DNA of 46,255 nt from SFEL01 sp963640685. GTDB lineage: Bacteria > Bacillota > Clostridia > Christensenellales > CAG-138. Position 1 is the stretch's first letter. Every line of letters begins with the position of its first letter. The translations under genes and the position numbers were made by a program. The notes under the pieces were generated by a model. The model had not been told where the DNA came from. It searched no databases and was given only the letters and a program-made list of their open reading frames with translations. Positions 1 to 7,307 of this stretch are shown one piece after another. The DNA lies in assembly GCA_963640685.1 (NCBI GenBank), contig CAVIAA010000017.1:1-46255 (forward strand), written 5' to 3'.

Positions 1-150
1 TTTTGCCTCTCACATTCGTTCCCGGGCGGCAAAACCCGCAGAGTAAGAAAACCTCTGGTTTTCATCCGTTTTGACGCACTTGTCGTCAAAGCCGGAATAA
101 GCTTAAGGGGCTGCGGCCCCTTAACAACCCTAAGATTTTTCGGCAGACTG

Positions 151-187
151 AAGGGAGCGGCAGAGTACCGCTCCCTTGAGCTTTTTT
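151..187 (+). terminator. Intrinsic terminator of an upstream gene
   Basis: A perfect 10-bp stem (151-160 with 168-177, loop 161-167) is followed by a six-T run at 182-187 on the plus strand, so it ends a rightward transcript from before the window. The 5' 150 bases contain no convincing gene. They hold a second GC-rich hairpin (103-111 with 116-124, 4-nt loop) without a T run. Confidence 0.75.
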
Positions 188-197
188 CATTCGCTGT

Positions 198-1544
198 TTA
201 TACCCTGCCCCCAAGTATCGTCATCACGAATATAAAGAACACGAGAATCGAGCAGGCGTCGGTTATGGTGGTGAGCATGGGGGAGGCCATGAGCGCGGGG
301 TCGAGCCTTAGCCGCTTTGCAAGCATCGGCAGTATGCAGCCCAGCGACTTTGCAACTATTACGGTAACTATCAGCGTAAGGCTCACGGTCAGCGCGACTG
401 CGGCGTCCTGATACTGCAAAAGTATGCGTATATAGTTTACGACAGCGAGCGCCGCGCCGCAGAGCAGCGCAACACGTATCTCCTTCCACCATACCCTTAA
501 AAAGTCGGACAGCTCTATCTCGTCCAGCGCCATGCTTCGTATGACCGTCGTTGAGGTCTGGCTGCCGCTGTTTCCGCCGGTTCCCATCAGCATAGGTATA
601 AAGGAAACCAGCACCGGCAGCGCGGATATCGCGTCCTCAAAGTGGGTTATGAGCGCGCCGGATACCATTGCGGATACCATCAGTATCATAAGCCACATTA
701 TGCGGCTCTTGAATATCTTAAAAACCGGGGTTTTAAGGTATGTGTCCTCGCTCGGAACTATACCTGCCATCTTTTCAAAGTCCTCGGTCGCCTCGTCCTG
801 AACAACGTCCACAACGTCGTCTATCGTGATTATGCCGACCAGCCGGTTTTCCTTGTCCACAACAGGCATGGAGAGCATATCGTACTTGGTGAACATCTTG
901 GCGACCTCCTCCTGGTCGTCGTTGGTGTTCGCGCTTATGACGTTGGTTCGCATTATATCCCCGACCACAGCGTGCGGGTCGGCAAGTATAAGGTCGCGCA
1001 GGCTGACTACGCCGTCAAGGTGGTGCTGGTCGTCCAGCACGTAGCACTTGTTTATGGTCTCCTTGTCCACCCCGTTCTGGCGTATGACCGAAAGCGCCTG
1101 ATTGACCGTCATGGTCTGCTTTAGGTATACGTACTCGTTGGTCATGAGGCTTCCTGCGGAATCCTCGGGGTATTGCAGATACTGGTTTATCAGCTTGCGG
1201 TTCTCCGGCGATGAGTTCCTGAGCACCCTCTTAACGACGTTTGCCGGCATCTCCTCGATGAGGTCAACGTAGTCGTCGAGATACAGCTCGTCCAGTATAT
1301 GCCTGAGCTCGGTATCCGAAAGCACCGTTAAAAGCTGCTCCTGGTTTTCGCTCTCCATATACGCAAAAACCTCCGCCGCGGTGTCCTTTGGCAGCAGGCG
1401 AAAGAGCAGCACCACCGTCTCCTGATCCTCGATGGACTCAAAAAGCTCCGCCGCGTCTGCGTAGTGCATATCGCGGAGGGCTTCCTTTACCTTTGCAAAT
1501 TTATGGTCTTTCAGGTCCTGAAGTACGGTGTTCTCTTCTGTCAT
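198..1544 (-). CDS. mgtE: Magnesium transporter MgtE (copy 1)
   Basis: This is a Mg2+ channel/transporter of the inner membrane. The 448-residue protein has the full MgtE architecture: an N-terminal MgtE_N helical domain (about 1-125), paired CBS domains (about 130-250) that sense cytosolic Mg2+ in the family, and a C-terminal domain with about five membrane helices (about 280-448). The signature GTGGNSGSQ lies at the start of the membrane domain, and the conserved DPAL..SP.LTTITD segment that lines the pore in characterised MgtE is present. The ATG is preceded by AAAGGAGCG at good spacing. Unlike the second mgtE at 34.9-36.3 kb, the roughly 200-bp upstream gap holds no M-box-like leader, so its control is probably different. 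Confidence 0.95.
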   Translation of the reverse strand: MTEENTVLQDLKDHKFAKVKEALRDMHYADAAELFESIEDQETVVLLFRLLPKDTAAEVFAYMESENQEQLLTVLSDTELRHILDELYLDDYVDLIEEMPANVVKRVLRNSSPENRKLINQYLQYPEDSAGSLMTNEYVYLKQTMTVNQALSVIRQNGVDKETINKCYVLDDQHHLDGVVSLRDLILADPHAVVGDIMRTNVISANTNDDQEEVAKMFTKYDMLSMPVVDKENRLVGIITIDDVVDVVQDEATEDFEKMAGIVPSEDTYLKTPVFKIFKSRIMWLMILMVSAMVSGALITHFEDAISALPVLVSFIPMLMGTGGNSGSQTSTTVIRSMALDEIELSDFLRVWWKEIRVALLCGAALAVVNYIRILLQYQDAAVALTVSLTLIVTVIVAKSLGCILPMLAKRLRLDPALMASPMLTTITDACSILVFFIFVMTILGGRV

Positions 1545-1666
1545 CGCAAAACGCTCCTTTAGCGGGATACCACACTAATGATAACCCCCCTGCAACGCCG
1601 CTTGCAAGCCTTTATTATAACTTTTTTAACCGTTTCTTTATTCCGCCCCCCGCCGCCGCTCCGCCG

Positions 1667-1695
1667 TTGACACAGCGCCGCCGTAAGTATAAAAT
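1667..1695 (+). promoter_or_regulatory. Sigma-A type promoter of the E2-like gene
   Basis: TTGACA (1667-1672) and TAAAAT (1690-1695) are separated by 17 nt, about 50 bases before the TTG start at 1749. Confidence 0.65.
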
Positions 1696-1748
1696 ACGGT
1701 TGTGGCATGAGTCCGCTCTATATATTTTTGAACAGGAGGTAACTCCCC

Positions 1749-2627
1749 TTGAGTGAAAATAAAATAAAACGGCGCTTCGGCGACCGCTACGAGGGCAGGC
1801 GGATACGCAGCTATAACCCGATGGACAGAGTCGCCTGGTACATAATGCCAAGGAGGAACGGCGCAAGCAACCTTCTTTCATACAGCGTTGAGGCGGCGAT
1901 GATGGAGGATTACATACGCCAGAAGCGAGCTTGCGGGCTTGCGGGCTTCGGCATAACCCACGTTCTGCTTGCGGCATACGTCCGTACCGTTTCGCAGCGC
2001 CCGGGGCTCAACCGCTTCCTTTCCGGCCAGAAGCTGTACGCAAGGAACGAGATATGGGTGAATATGGACGTTAAAAAAGAAATGCGCACCGATTCGCCGG
2101 ATACCGTGATAAAGGCGGTCTTCCCAAGGGACGCGACCGCCGCGCAGGTATACGAGATACTCAGCTCAACCGTTAAGGCGGCAAAGGAGCAGACCTCATC
2201 CTTTGACAGCACGGCAAAGGCGCTCAACTACATACCCGGCGTGCTGTTTACACTGGTCATGGCGCTGCTCAGATTTCTCGATTATTTCGGCCTCATACCC
2301 GCCGCGCTGATACGGGTCAGCCCGTTTCACGGCAGCCTGTTCATAACCAGCATGGGCAGCCTCGGCATACCGCCGGTGTTTCATCACCTGTATGACTTTG
2401 GCAACGTTCCGGTGTTCTGCAGCTTCGGCGCAAAGGAAAAAAAGCTGGAGGTACAGCGGGACGGCTCCGTCGCCGAGGTACACTATATACCGTATACCTT
2501 CACCACAGACGAGCGGATATGCGACGGGTTTTACTATGCCTCCGCCTTCAAGCTGCTGCGCAGCTACCTCAAGGACCCCTGGCAGCTGGACGTTCCGCCC
2601 GAGAGCGTAAAAGAAGATATCCCGTAA
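1749..2627 (+). CDS. Stand-alone 2-oxoacid dehydrogenase acyltransferase (E2)-like protein
   Basis: The 292-residue protein resembles the catalytic domain of dihydrolipoamide acyltransferases (chloramphenicol-acetyltransferase fold) but has no lipoyl or E1/E3-binding domain. The clearest similarity is C-terminal: a GSLFITSMGSLGIPPVFHHL-type strand (about 200-220) and TDERICDGFYYASAF (about 255-270), which aligns with the family's DHRxxDG motif. The catalytic His is Glu here, so ordinary acyl transfer is doubtful. A hydrophobic stretch (about 163-185, LFTLVMALLRFLDYFGLIP) could insert into or lie on the membrane. The TTG start is chosen because AGGAGGT sits 7 nt before it. No E1, E3 or lipoate gene is nearby, so its role is unknown. 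It is followed by a bidirectional terminator. Confidence 0.75.
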   Translation: MSENKIKRRFGDRYEGRRIRSYNPMDRVAWYIMPRRNGASNLLSYSVEAAMMEDYIRQKRACGLAGFGITHVLLAAYVRTVSQRPGLNRFLSGQKLYARNEIWVNMDVKKEMRTDSPDTVIKAVFPRDATAAQVYEILSSTVKAAKEQTSSFDSTAKALNYIPGVLFTLVMALLRFLDYFGLIPAALIRVSPFHGSLFITSMGSLGIPPVFHHLYDFGNVPVFCSFGAKEKKLEVQRDGSVAEVHYIPYTFTTDERICDGFYYASAFKLLRSYLKDPWQLDVPPESVKEDIP

Positions 2628-2635
2628 AAAATATT

Positions 2636-2664
2636 AAAGGAGCGGCCGCTGCCGCCCCTTTTTT
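2636..2664. terminator. Bidirectional terminator between convergent genes
   Basis: An imperfect GC-rich stem (2636-2646 with 2651-2660) flanked by A and T runs lies between the E2-like gene and the leftward anti-sigma gene. Confidence 0.65.
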
Positions 2665-2675
2665 GTTTTGCATAA

Positions 2676-3293
2676 TCATTCGCAGAGCGCCCTAAGCTGC
2701 GCCGCTATATCGCCTGTGAGGGTAATTTTATACACCCCGCTTCCGGCGTTCCATATCGCCTCGCCGTCGCCTGTCATCAGCGCACAGCCCGCCTCCGGCG
2801 CGTCGTAGCCCTCGTAGGGCTCCGCCGAAATGCCCGCAGCTTTCAGCCTCTGCTTTGCGTCCTCGCAGGTGCCTATATCGACCGTCTCATACGCCGCGGT
2901 ATCTTCCAAGCCTGATGTCAGCTTTGCCTTGGGCGTTGCCGCCTCGGGGTCATATGCCTCGCCGTTGTACGCCTCGCTCCCCGTGGCCGCTGTTTCATCC
3001 GGCGCCTCCGCCATCGCCGGCGCTTCCTCCGCGCTTTCATAGGAGCTGGGAGTCAGTATTATGGGCGCGGCGTCCAGGCGGCTGCCGCTCAGCATCGCAG
3101 CGCCTATACCTATGAGCGCGACCGCCGAGGCCGCCATAGCGCCATAGCGCACGAAGCGCGACCGCCTTGTGCTGCGCTTTTTTTCTTCCTCTCTCTGCTT
3201 TTGGAGAAGATCGGCATACATCTGGTCAAAATCCACCCCGCCGTTTTCCTCCTCGCCTATGGAGAACAGCAGCTCATCCAGCCTGTCAGTCAT
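2676..3293 (-). CDS. Putative membrane-anchored anti-sigma factor
   Basis: A 205-residue single-pass membrane protein encoded directly behind and overlapping the ECF sigma gene. The N-terminal cytosolic part (about 1-50) is acidic then strongly basic (EEEKKRSTRRSRF). One membrane helix follows (about 51-70), then an extracytoplasmic Ala/Glu-rich linker and a small C-terminal domain with two Cys. No HxxxCxxC zinc anti-sigma motif is visible, so assignment rests on position and topology. I start it at the ATG in ATGACTGA, which overlaps the sigma stop codon (translational coupling) and has AAGGAAGG at proper distance. A GTG three codons earlier (3302) is possible. Confidence 0.7.
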   Translation of the reverse strand: MTDRLDELLFSIGEEENGGVDFDQMYADLLQKQREEEKKRSTRRSRFVRYGAMAASAVALIGIGAAMLSGSRLDAAPIILTPSSYESAEEAPAMAEAPDETAATGSEAYNGEAYDPEAATPKAKLTSGLEDTAAYETVDIGTCEDAKQRLKAAGISAEPYEGYDAPEAGCALMTGDGEAIWNAGSGVYKITLTGDIAAQLRALCE

Positions 3294-3801
3294 TCTTCTC
3301 ACCTTCCTTCAGCAGGCTGTACAGCCTTTCCTTTGCTCTGAATATCCTCGATTTTACCGTCCCCTCCGTGCTGCCCTGAAGGTTGGCGATGCTCTTGTAG
3401 TCCAGCCCGGAGTAATAGTGCAGCATCACCGTTTCGCGGTATATATCCGGCAGCGCCTCGACCGCCCTTTTGACAAGCTCGCGCTGCTCCTTTTTGAGGG
3501 CTGTCGCCTCCGGAAGCTCGTATTCCCGCGCCGTTTCCGGCTCCGGCAGCTCCTCGCTGGGTATCTCCCGCCCCCGCTTGCGCCCCTCGTCGTAGCATAA
3601 ATTTACCGCAACTCGGTACAGCCACGCCCGAACCTGCGCCTCCTCCATTCCGCTCAGCTTATCCATATTATCCATCGCCCGCAAAAACACCGTTTGGGTA
3701 ACGTCCAGCGCGTCGCTCTCCTGCCGCAGCATGGAATACGCCGTCCAGTATACCGTTTTGCGGTTTTCGCAGTATATCGCCTCAATGCCTTTGGGGGTCA
3801 A
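3286..3801 (-). CDS. ECF-type RNA polymerase sigma factor
   Basis: A 171-residue sigma-70 family protein with only regions 2 and 4, the extracytoplasmic-function pattern. Region 2 is about residues 12-75 (SDALDVTQTVFLRAMDN is the core-binding and -10 recognition part). Region 4 is about 110-165, with ALPDIYRETVMLHYYSGLDY and the helix-turn-helix ending in GTVKSRIFRAKERL. It is co-transcribed with the putative anti-sigma gene, so membrane signals would release it. The TTG start is inferred from GGGGAGG ten bases upstream, as no better in-frame ATG exists. A TATAAT-like box reading leftward (3860-3865) lies in the 118-bp gap shared with yhaM. Confidence 0.9.
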   Translation of the reverse strand: MTPKGIEAIYCENRKTVYWTAYSMLRQESDALDVTQTVFLRAMDNMDKLSGMEEAQVRAWLYRVAVNLCYDEGRKRGREIPSEELPEPETAREYELPEATALKKEQRELVKRAVEALPDIYRETVMLHYYSGLDYKSIANLQGSTEGTVKSRIFRAKERLYSLLKEGEKND

Positions 3802-3919
3802 AGCACATTTACCTCCCCTTTGTATATTAAACGGCTCTCAGCCGCCTAAGGTTGCGTACATTATATCAGAATTTATGGTATAATGATATCGATACAGTTA
3901 TTTTAAGGAGGGTCACCGG

Positions 3920-4894
3920 ATGGGACGCATAAACCTGCTCAATAATATCGTCAACCCCGCAGCAAACCAGGTCGAGGGCTTCTGCGTTGTGAAGTCGGCA
4001 GCGATAAAGAGCAACGTTAAGGGCAGCGACTATTTGGACATGGTGCTTGCAGATGCGGGCGGCGAGATAGCTGCAAAGCTGTGGGATTACAGCATTGAGC
4101 AGCACGGCGTATACGAGCCGGACAGCATAATCAAGGTTCGCGCAACGGTCAATATATGGAAGGACGCGGAGCAGCTCAAGATAGACCGAATACGACCGGC
4201 AAGGGAGAGCGACAATGTGGATATGTCCGCCCTCGTGCCTTGCGCCCCGCTGCCGCCGGAGGATATGTTCAACGAGCTTATGGCAACTGCCGATGGCTTC
4301 CGCGACAACGACCTGCGGATGCTCACGCAGTATTTATTAAAGGAAAACCGCGAGGAGCTGCTTCGCTACCCCGCGGCGCTGAGGCTGCACCACGCGATGC
4401 GCGGCGGGCTGCTGTACCATACCCTGACCATGCTGCACGCGGCGGAGGCGGTCTGCGGCGTGTATAAAAAGCTGTACCCGGCTCTTAGCACCGAGCTGGT
4501 CTATGCCGGAATAATACTGCACGACATTGCAAAGGTGCCGGAGCTGACGGTTGGCGGGCTTGGCCTTGCAACGGGGTACAGCACCGCGGGGCAGCTGCTC
4601 GGGCATATAAACATGGGGGTCGCGACCATCGAGCGGGCGGCGGCGGAGCTTATGATAGACGCCGAAACAAAGCAGCTCGTTGAGCACATACTGCTCTCGC
4701 ACCACGGCGTGCCGGAATACGGCAGCCCGAAGCCGCCGATGTTTCCGGAGGCGGAGATAGTGAGCGAGATCGACCTTCTGGATTCCCGCATGTTTGAGAT
4801 GTTCGATGCGCTTTCCGCCGTCAGGGACGGCGAATTTACCGAGCGCCAGTGGGCGCTGGATAACCGCCAGCTGTATAAGCACGGGCATGAATAA
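3920..4894 (+). CDS. yhaM: 3'-5' exoribonuclease YhaM-type (OB fold + HD domain)
   Basis: YhaM/Cbf1 enzymes degrade RNA and ssDNA from the 3' end. The 324-residue protein has the family length and order: an N-terminal OB-fold nucleic-acid-binding domain (about 15-95, with KSNVKGSDYLDMVLADAGGEI) and an HD hydrolase domain (about 150-300). Metal-binding residues are visible in HHAMRGGLLYHTL, the HD pair in GIILHDIAK, the downstream LLSHHG and the Asp in EIDLLDSRM. The ATG follows AAGGAGGG. A TATAAT at 3879-3884 is the likely -10 box. It is monocistronic. Confidence 0.9.
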   Translation: MGRINLLNNIVNPAANQVEGFCVVKSAAIKSNVKGSDYLDMVLADAGGEIAAKLWDYSIEQHGVYEPDSIIKVRATVNIWKDAEQLKIDRIRPARESDNVDMSALVPCAPLPPEDMFNELMATADGFRDNDLRMLTQYLLKENREELLRYPAALRLHHAMRGGLLYHTLTMLHAAEAVCGVYKKLYPALSTELVYAGIILHDIAKVPELTVGGLGLATGYSTAGQLLGHINMGVATIERAAAELMIDAETKQLVEHILLSHHGVPEYGSPKPPMFPEAEIVSEIDLLDSRMFEMFDALSAVRDGEFTERQWALDNRQLYKHGHE

Positions 4895-4914
4895 AACAAA
4901 TAATTCAATATAAT

Positions 4915-4940
4915 GCCGCCCTCGGGCGGCGTTGGTTATT
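4915..4940 (+). terminator. Probable terminator after yhaM
   Basis: GCCGCCC (4915-4921) pairs with GGGCGGC (4924-4930), with a moderately T-rich tail. The loop is very tight and the T tract imperfect. Confidence 0.45.
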
Positions 4941-4974
4941 TTGCGCCGGCAGCAGCGCAAATCGGCAAAATGTA

Positions 4975-5003
4975 TTGACATTGCAAACACAATGGCGTAT
5001 ATT
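4975..5003 (+). promoter_or_regulatory. Promoter of the truncated RelB/YafQ module
   Basis: TTGACA (4975-4980) and TATATT (4998-5003) are spaced by 17 nt. A short inverted repeat, CATTG (4979-4983) and CAATG (4990-4994), lies between the boxes and may be the antitoxin's operator. Confidence 0.75.
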
Positions 5004-5023
5004 AAGTGTGGAGGTGAGGGCAA

Positions 5024-5311
5024 ATGAGTAAGACCGCCAACATCAATATGCGGATAGACCCCGACATCAAGCAGCAGGCCGATGAGCTCTTTAAGCGGCT
5101 TGGAACGACCACATCCGAGGCAATAACCATGTTTCTTTATAAGGCCGTTAATTATAAGGGGATACCGTTTGAGATAGCCCTTAACGTGCCGAACAGGGAC
5201 ACGCTGGAGGCGCTCAGGGAGGCCGAGGAAATAAGAAACGACCCTAACAGCAAGGGCTACTCATCCTTCGCGGAGCTGCTTGAGGAAGTTGAAAATGAAG
5301 CTGACGATTAA
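5024..5311 (+). CDS. RelB/DinJ-family antitoxin (orphaned by toxin truncation)
   Basis: This 95-residue protein has the ribbon-helix-helix N-terminus of RelB/DinJ antitoxins (NINMRIDPDIKQQADELF, then SEAITMFLYKAV, about 5-45) and a C-terminal toxin-wrapping helix with EALREAEEIRNDPNSKGY. In the family it neutralises a YafQ-type mRNA interferase and represses its own promoter. Strong GGAGGTGAGG precedes the ATG. Its partner frame begins inside its end (5295) but stops after 38 codons, so the antitoxin survives without a working toxin. It is a diverged relative of the intact antitoxin at 12987. Confidence 0.9.
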   Translation: MSKTANINMRIDPDIKQQADELFKRLGTTTSEAITMFLYKAVNYKGIPFEIALNVPNRDTLEALREAEEIRNDPNSKGYSSFAELLEEVENEADD

Positions 5312-5411
5312 AACGACCGCCAGATTCAAGAAGGATTTGAAAATCATTCAGAGGCGCGGCTATAACCTGATGCTGCTCGAAGAAGTGATCGCGAACCGGC
5401 TCACACAGTGA
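5295..5411 (+). pseudogene. Truncated YafQ-family mRNA interferase toxin
   Basis: The frame starts at an ATG overlapping the antitoxin end and encodes 38 residues (TARFKKDLKIIQRRGYNLML then LLEEVIANRLTQ, stop). It aligns with the first third of the intact toxin at 13256 (TAQFKKDYKLALKRHLDIEL...LDDIIRSL). Every catalytic residue of YafQ (the two His of HALSG and CHI, Asp-Trp, and the C-terminal His and Phe) lies in the lost part. A terminator starts 15 bases after the stop, so the rest was deleted rather than frameshifted. Confidence 0.85.
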
Positions 5412-5425
5412 CTTGTTCTAACATC

Positions 5426-5452
5426 AAAGGAGACGCAATGCGTCTCCTTTTG
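5426..5452. terminator. Bidirectional terminator
   Basis: A perfect 11-bp stem (5426-5436 with 5440-5450, loop AAT) with A-rich and T-rich flanks separates the antitoxin remnant from the end of dnaB. Confidence 0.85.
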
Positions 5453-5472
5453 TATGCTCTATGTTATTTCGG

Positions 5473-6813
5473 TCAATACCCCTCGTCCCTTCCGCTGGTG
5501 TCGAGGTCGGCAAACCTCGCGGTGCTGTCCAGCCAGGCGAGCTTTACCGTAGCCGTGGGTCCGTTGCGGTGCTTTGCAACTATGACCTCGGTGGTGTTGT
5601 CCGCCTCCTCGTCGTATACGGCGGGGCGGTACAGCAGCATTATAACGTCCGCGTCCTGCTCGATAGCACCGGATTCGCGAAGGTCGGCCATCACCGGCCG
5701 GTGATCCGTCCTCTGCTCCGGCCCGCGGGAAAGCTGGCTCAGCAGCAGTATAGGCACGTTCAGCTCGCGGGCGAGTATCTTCAGCTTCCTCGTCGTTTCG
5801 GATATCTCCAGCACCCGGTTGTCATACCTTCCGGAGGTCTGCATCAGCTGCAGGTAGTCTATAACCACCATATCCAGCCCGACGCGGGACTTCAGCCTGC
5901 GGCACTTGCTGCGTATCTCGGCCACGCCGCAGCCCGCCGAGTCGTCGATGTATATGTCCGCCTTGGATAATGGGTCAAGCGACCCGGCAAGGCTTATAAG
6001 CTCCGCATCGGTTATGCTGCCGGTGCGCACGGACTGCATGTTCACGCCGGAATCCGAGCAGAGCATCCGCTGAACCAGCTGCTCGCGGCTCATTTCAAGG
6101 CTGAATATGCAAACGGTCTTTTTGCCCTTTATGGCGGCGTTCTGCGCAAGGTTGAGCGCGAAGGCGGTCTTGCCCATTGAGGGGCGGCCGGCGATTATGA
6201 CAAGGTCGCTCGGCTGAAGGCCGGAGGTCAGCTTGTCCAGCTCGATAAAGCCGGTCGTAACGCCGGTCAGCGCGCCGTTGAGCTTCATAAGCTCGCCAAT
6301 TCGGTTATAGCAGGCGGCGACGGTCTCGCTGATATGCACCAGCGTGTCCGCCGTCTTTTTCATGGATATGTTGAATATCGCCCGCTCCGCGTCGTCCAGC
6401 ATCTGCTCAAGGGTCTTTTCGCCGGAAAAGGCGTCCGCGGATATCGCGGTGCTGGCCTCGATGAGCTGCCGCATCACGCTGCGCTCCTCAACTATTTTGA
6501 TATAGTGCGAGGCGTTCGCGGCGCTCGGAACATACAGCGAAAGCTCGGTTATGTACATTATCCCGCCGACTGCGGCCAGCTTGCCCAGCCTGTCCAGCGC
6601 GTCTATGACCGTTACGCTGTCGATGGCCTCGCCGCGGTCGTACATCAGCTTTATCGCCTCGAATATATCCTGATGCCGCGCAAGGTAAAAATCGGAGGGG
6701 TGCAGCGTTTCCATCGCCTGCTCAACCGCGGCGCGGGAAAGCAGCATGCTGCCGAGTATCGATTTTTCCGCCTCAAGGCTGTGCGGCGGCGTGTTGGGCT
6801 TAACTGCTTCCAT
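5473..6813 (-). CDS. dnaB: Replicative DNA helicase DnaB
   Basis: The hexameric helicase that unwinds DNA at the replication fork. The 446-residue protein has the N-terminal primase-interacting domain (about 8-110, starting PPHSLEAEKSILGSML) and the RecA-like C-terminal domain. This carries Walker A GRPSMGKTAFAL (about 210), Walker B MVVIDYLQLM (about 310) and the GPEQRTDHRPVMADLRESG motif (about 365-385). It is the last gene of yybS-gdpP-rplI-dnaB, starting 35 bases after rplI. Confidence 0.97.
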   Translation of the reverse strand: MEAVKPNTPPHSLEAEKSILGSMLLSRAAVEQAMETLHPSDFYLARHQDIFEAIKLMYDRGEAIDSVTVIDALDRLGKLAAVGGIMYITELSLYVPSAANASHYIKIVEERSVMRQLIEASTAISADAFSGEKTLEQMLDDAERAIFNISMKKTADTLVHISETVAACYNRIGELMKLNGALTGVTTGFIELDKLTSGLQPSDLVIIAGRPSMGKTAFALNLAQNAAIKGKKTVCIFSLEMSREQLVQRMLCSDSGVNMQSVRTGSITDAELISLAGSLDPLSKADIYIDDSAGCGVAEIRSKCRRLKSRVGLDMVVIDYLQLMQTSGRYDNRVLEISETTRKLKILARELNVPILLLSQLSRGPEQRTDHRPVMADLRESGAIEQDADVIMLLYRPAVYDEEADNTTEVIVAKHRNGPTATVKLAWLDSTARFADLDTSGRDEGY

Positions 6814-6848
6814 TAGTGCTCCTTAGTGCTGCCCGTTTGGGCGGTTCA

Positions 6849-7307
6849 TCAGCTCTCCTTTGCCTCCAGCGGCAGAACCTCTACCTTGAACTTAGTGTCG
6901 GTCTGCTCGTAAAGGTGCGCGGTTATCTCGGTTATGCCGAGGTTCTTGAGCGGCTCGTCCAGCCTTATGCGCTTCTTATCCACCTCGATGCCGTACTGCG
7001 CCTTGAGCGCCTCTGCTATCTCCGCGGCGCCTATGGAGCCGAACAGCTTTCCGCTGCCCGCCTTGGCGTATACCTTAACGGTCAGCCCCTTCATCTCGTC
7101 CGCAAGCGCCCTTGCGTTCTGCCGCGCAACGTCCTTCCTGTGCTCGTCCGCGCTCTTTTTGAGGCTTGCGGCGTGTATGTTGTTGGCGTCCGCCGCAACC
7201 GCAAAGCCCCTCGGTATCAGGTAGTTCCTTGCGTAGCCGTCGTTGGCGTTGATTATATCTCCCGCCTTGCCCTTGCCCTTAACGTCCTGTGTCAGCAGTA
7301 GCTTCAT
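6849..7307 (-). CDS. rplI: 50S ribosomal protein L9
   Basis: The 152-residue large-subunit protein carries the L9 signature near its N-terminus (GKAGDIINANDGYARNYLIP) and a C-terminal RNA-binding lobe after a long connecting helix. Length is normal for the family. The ATG overlaps the gdpP stop codon (ATGA), so the two are translationally coupled. Confidence 0.97.
   Translation of the reverse strand: MKLLLTQDVKGKGKAGDIINANDGYARNYLIPRGFAVAADANNIHAASLKKSADEHRKDVARQNARALADEMKGLTVKVYAKAGSGKLFGSIGAAEIAEALKAQYGIEVDKKRIRLDEPLKNLGITEITAHLYEQTDTKFKVEVLPLEAKES

Noticed and set aside
103..124. GC-rich hairpin as a terminator of mgtE
   Set aside because: No T run on either strand; it may be a remnant or part of an upstream transcript.
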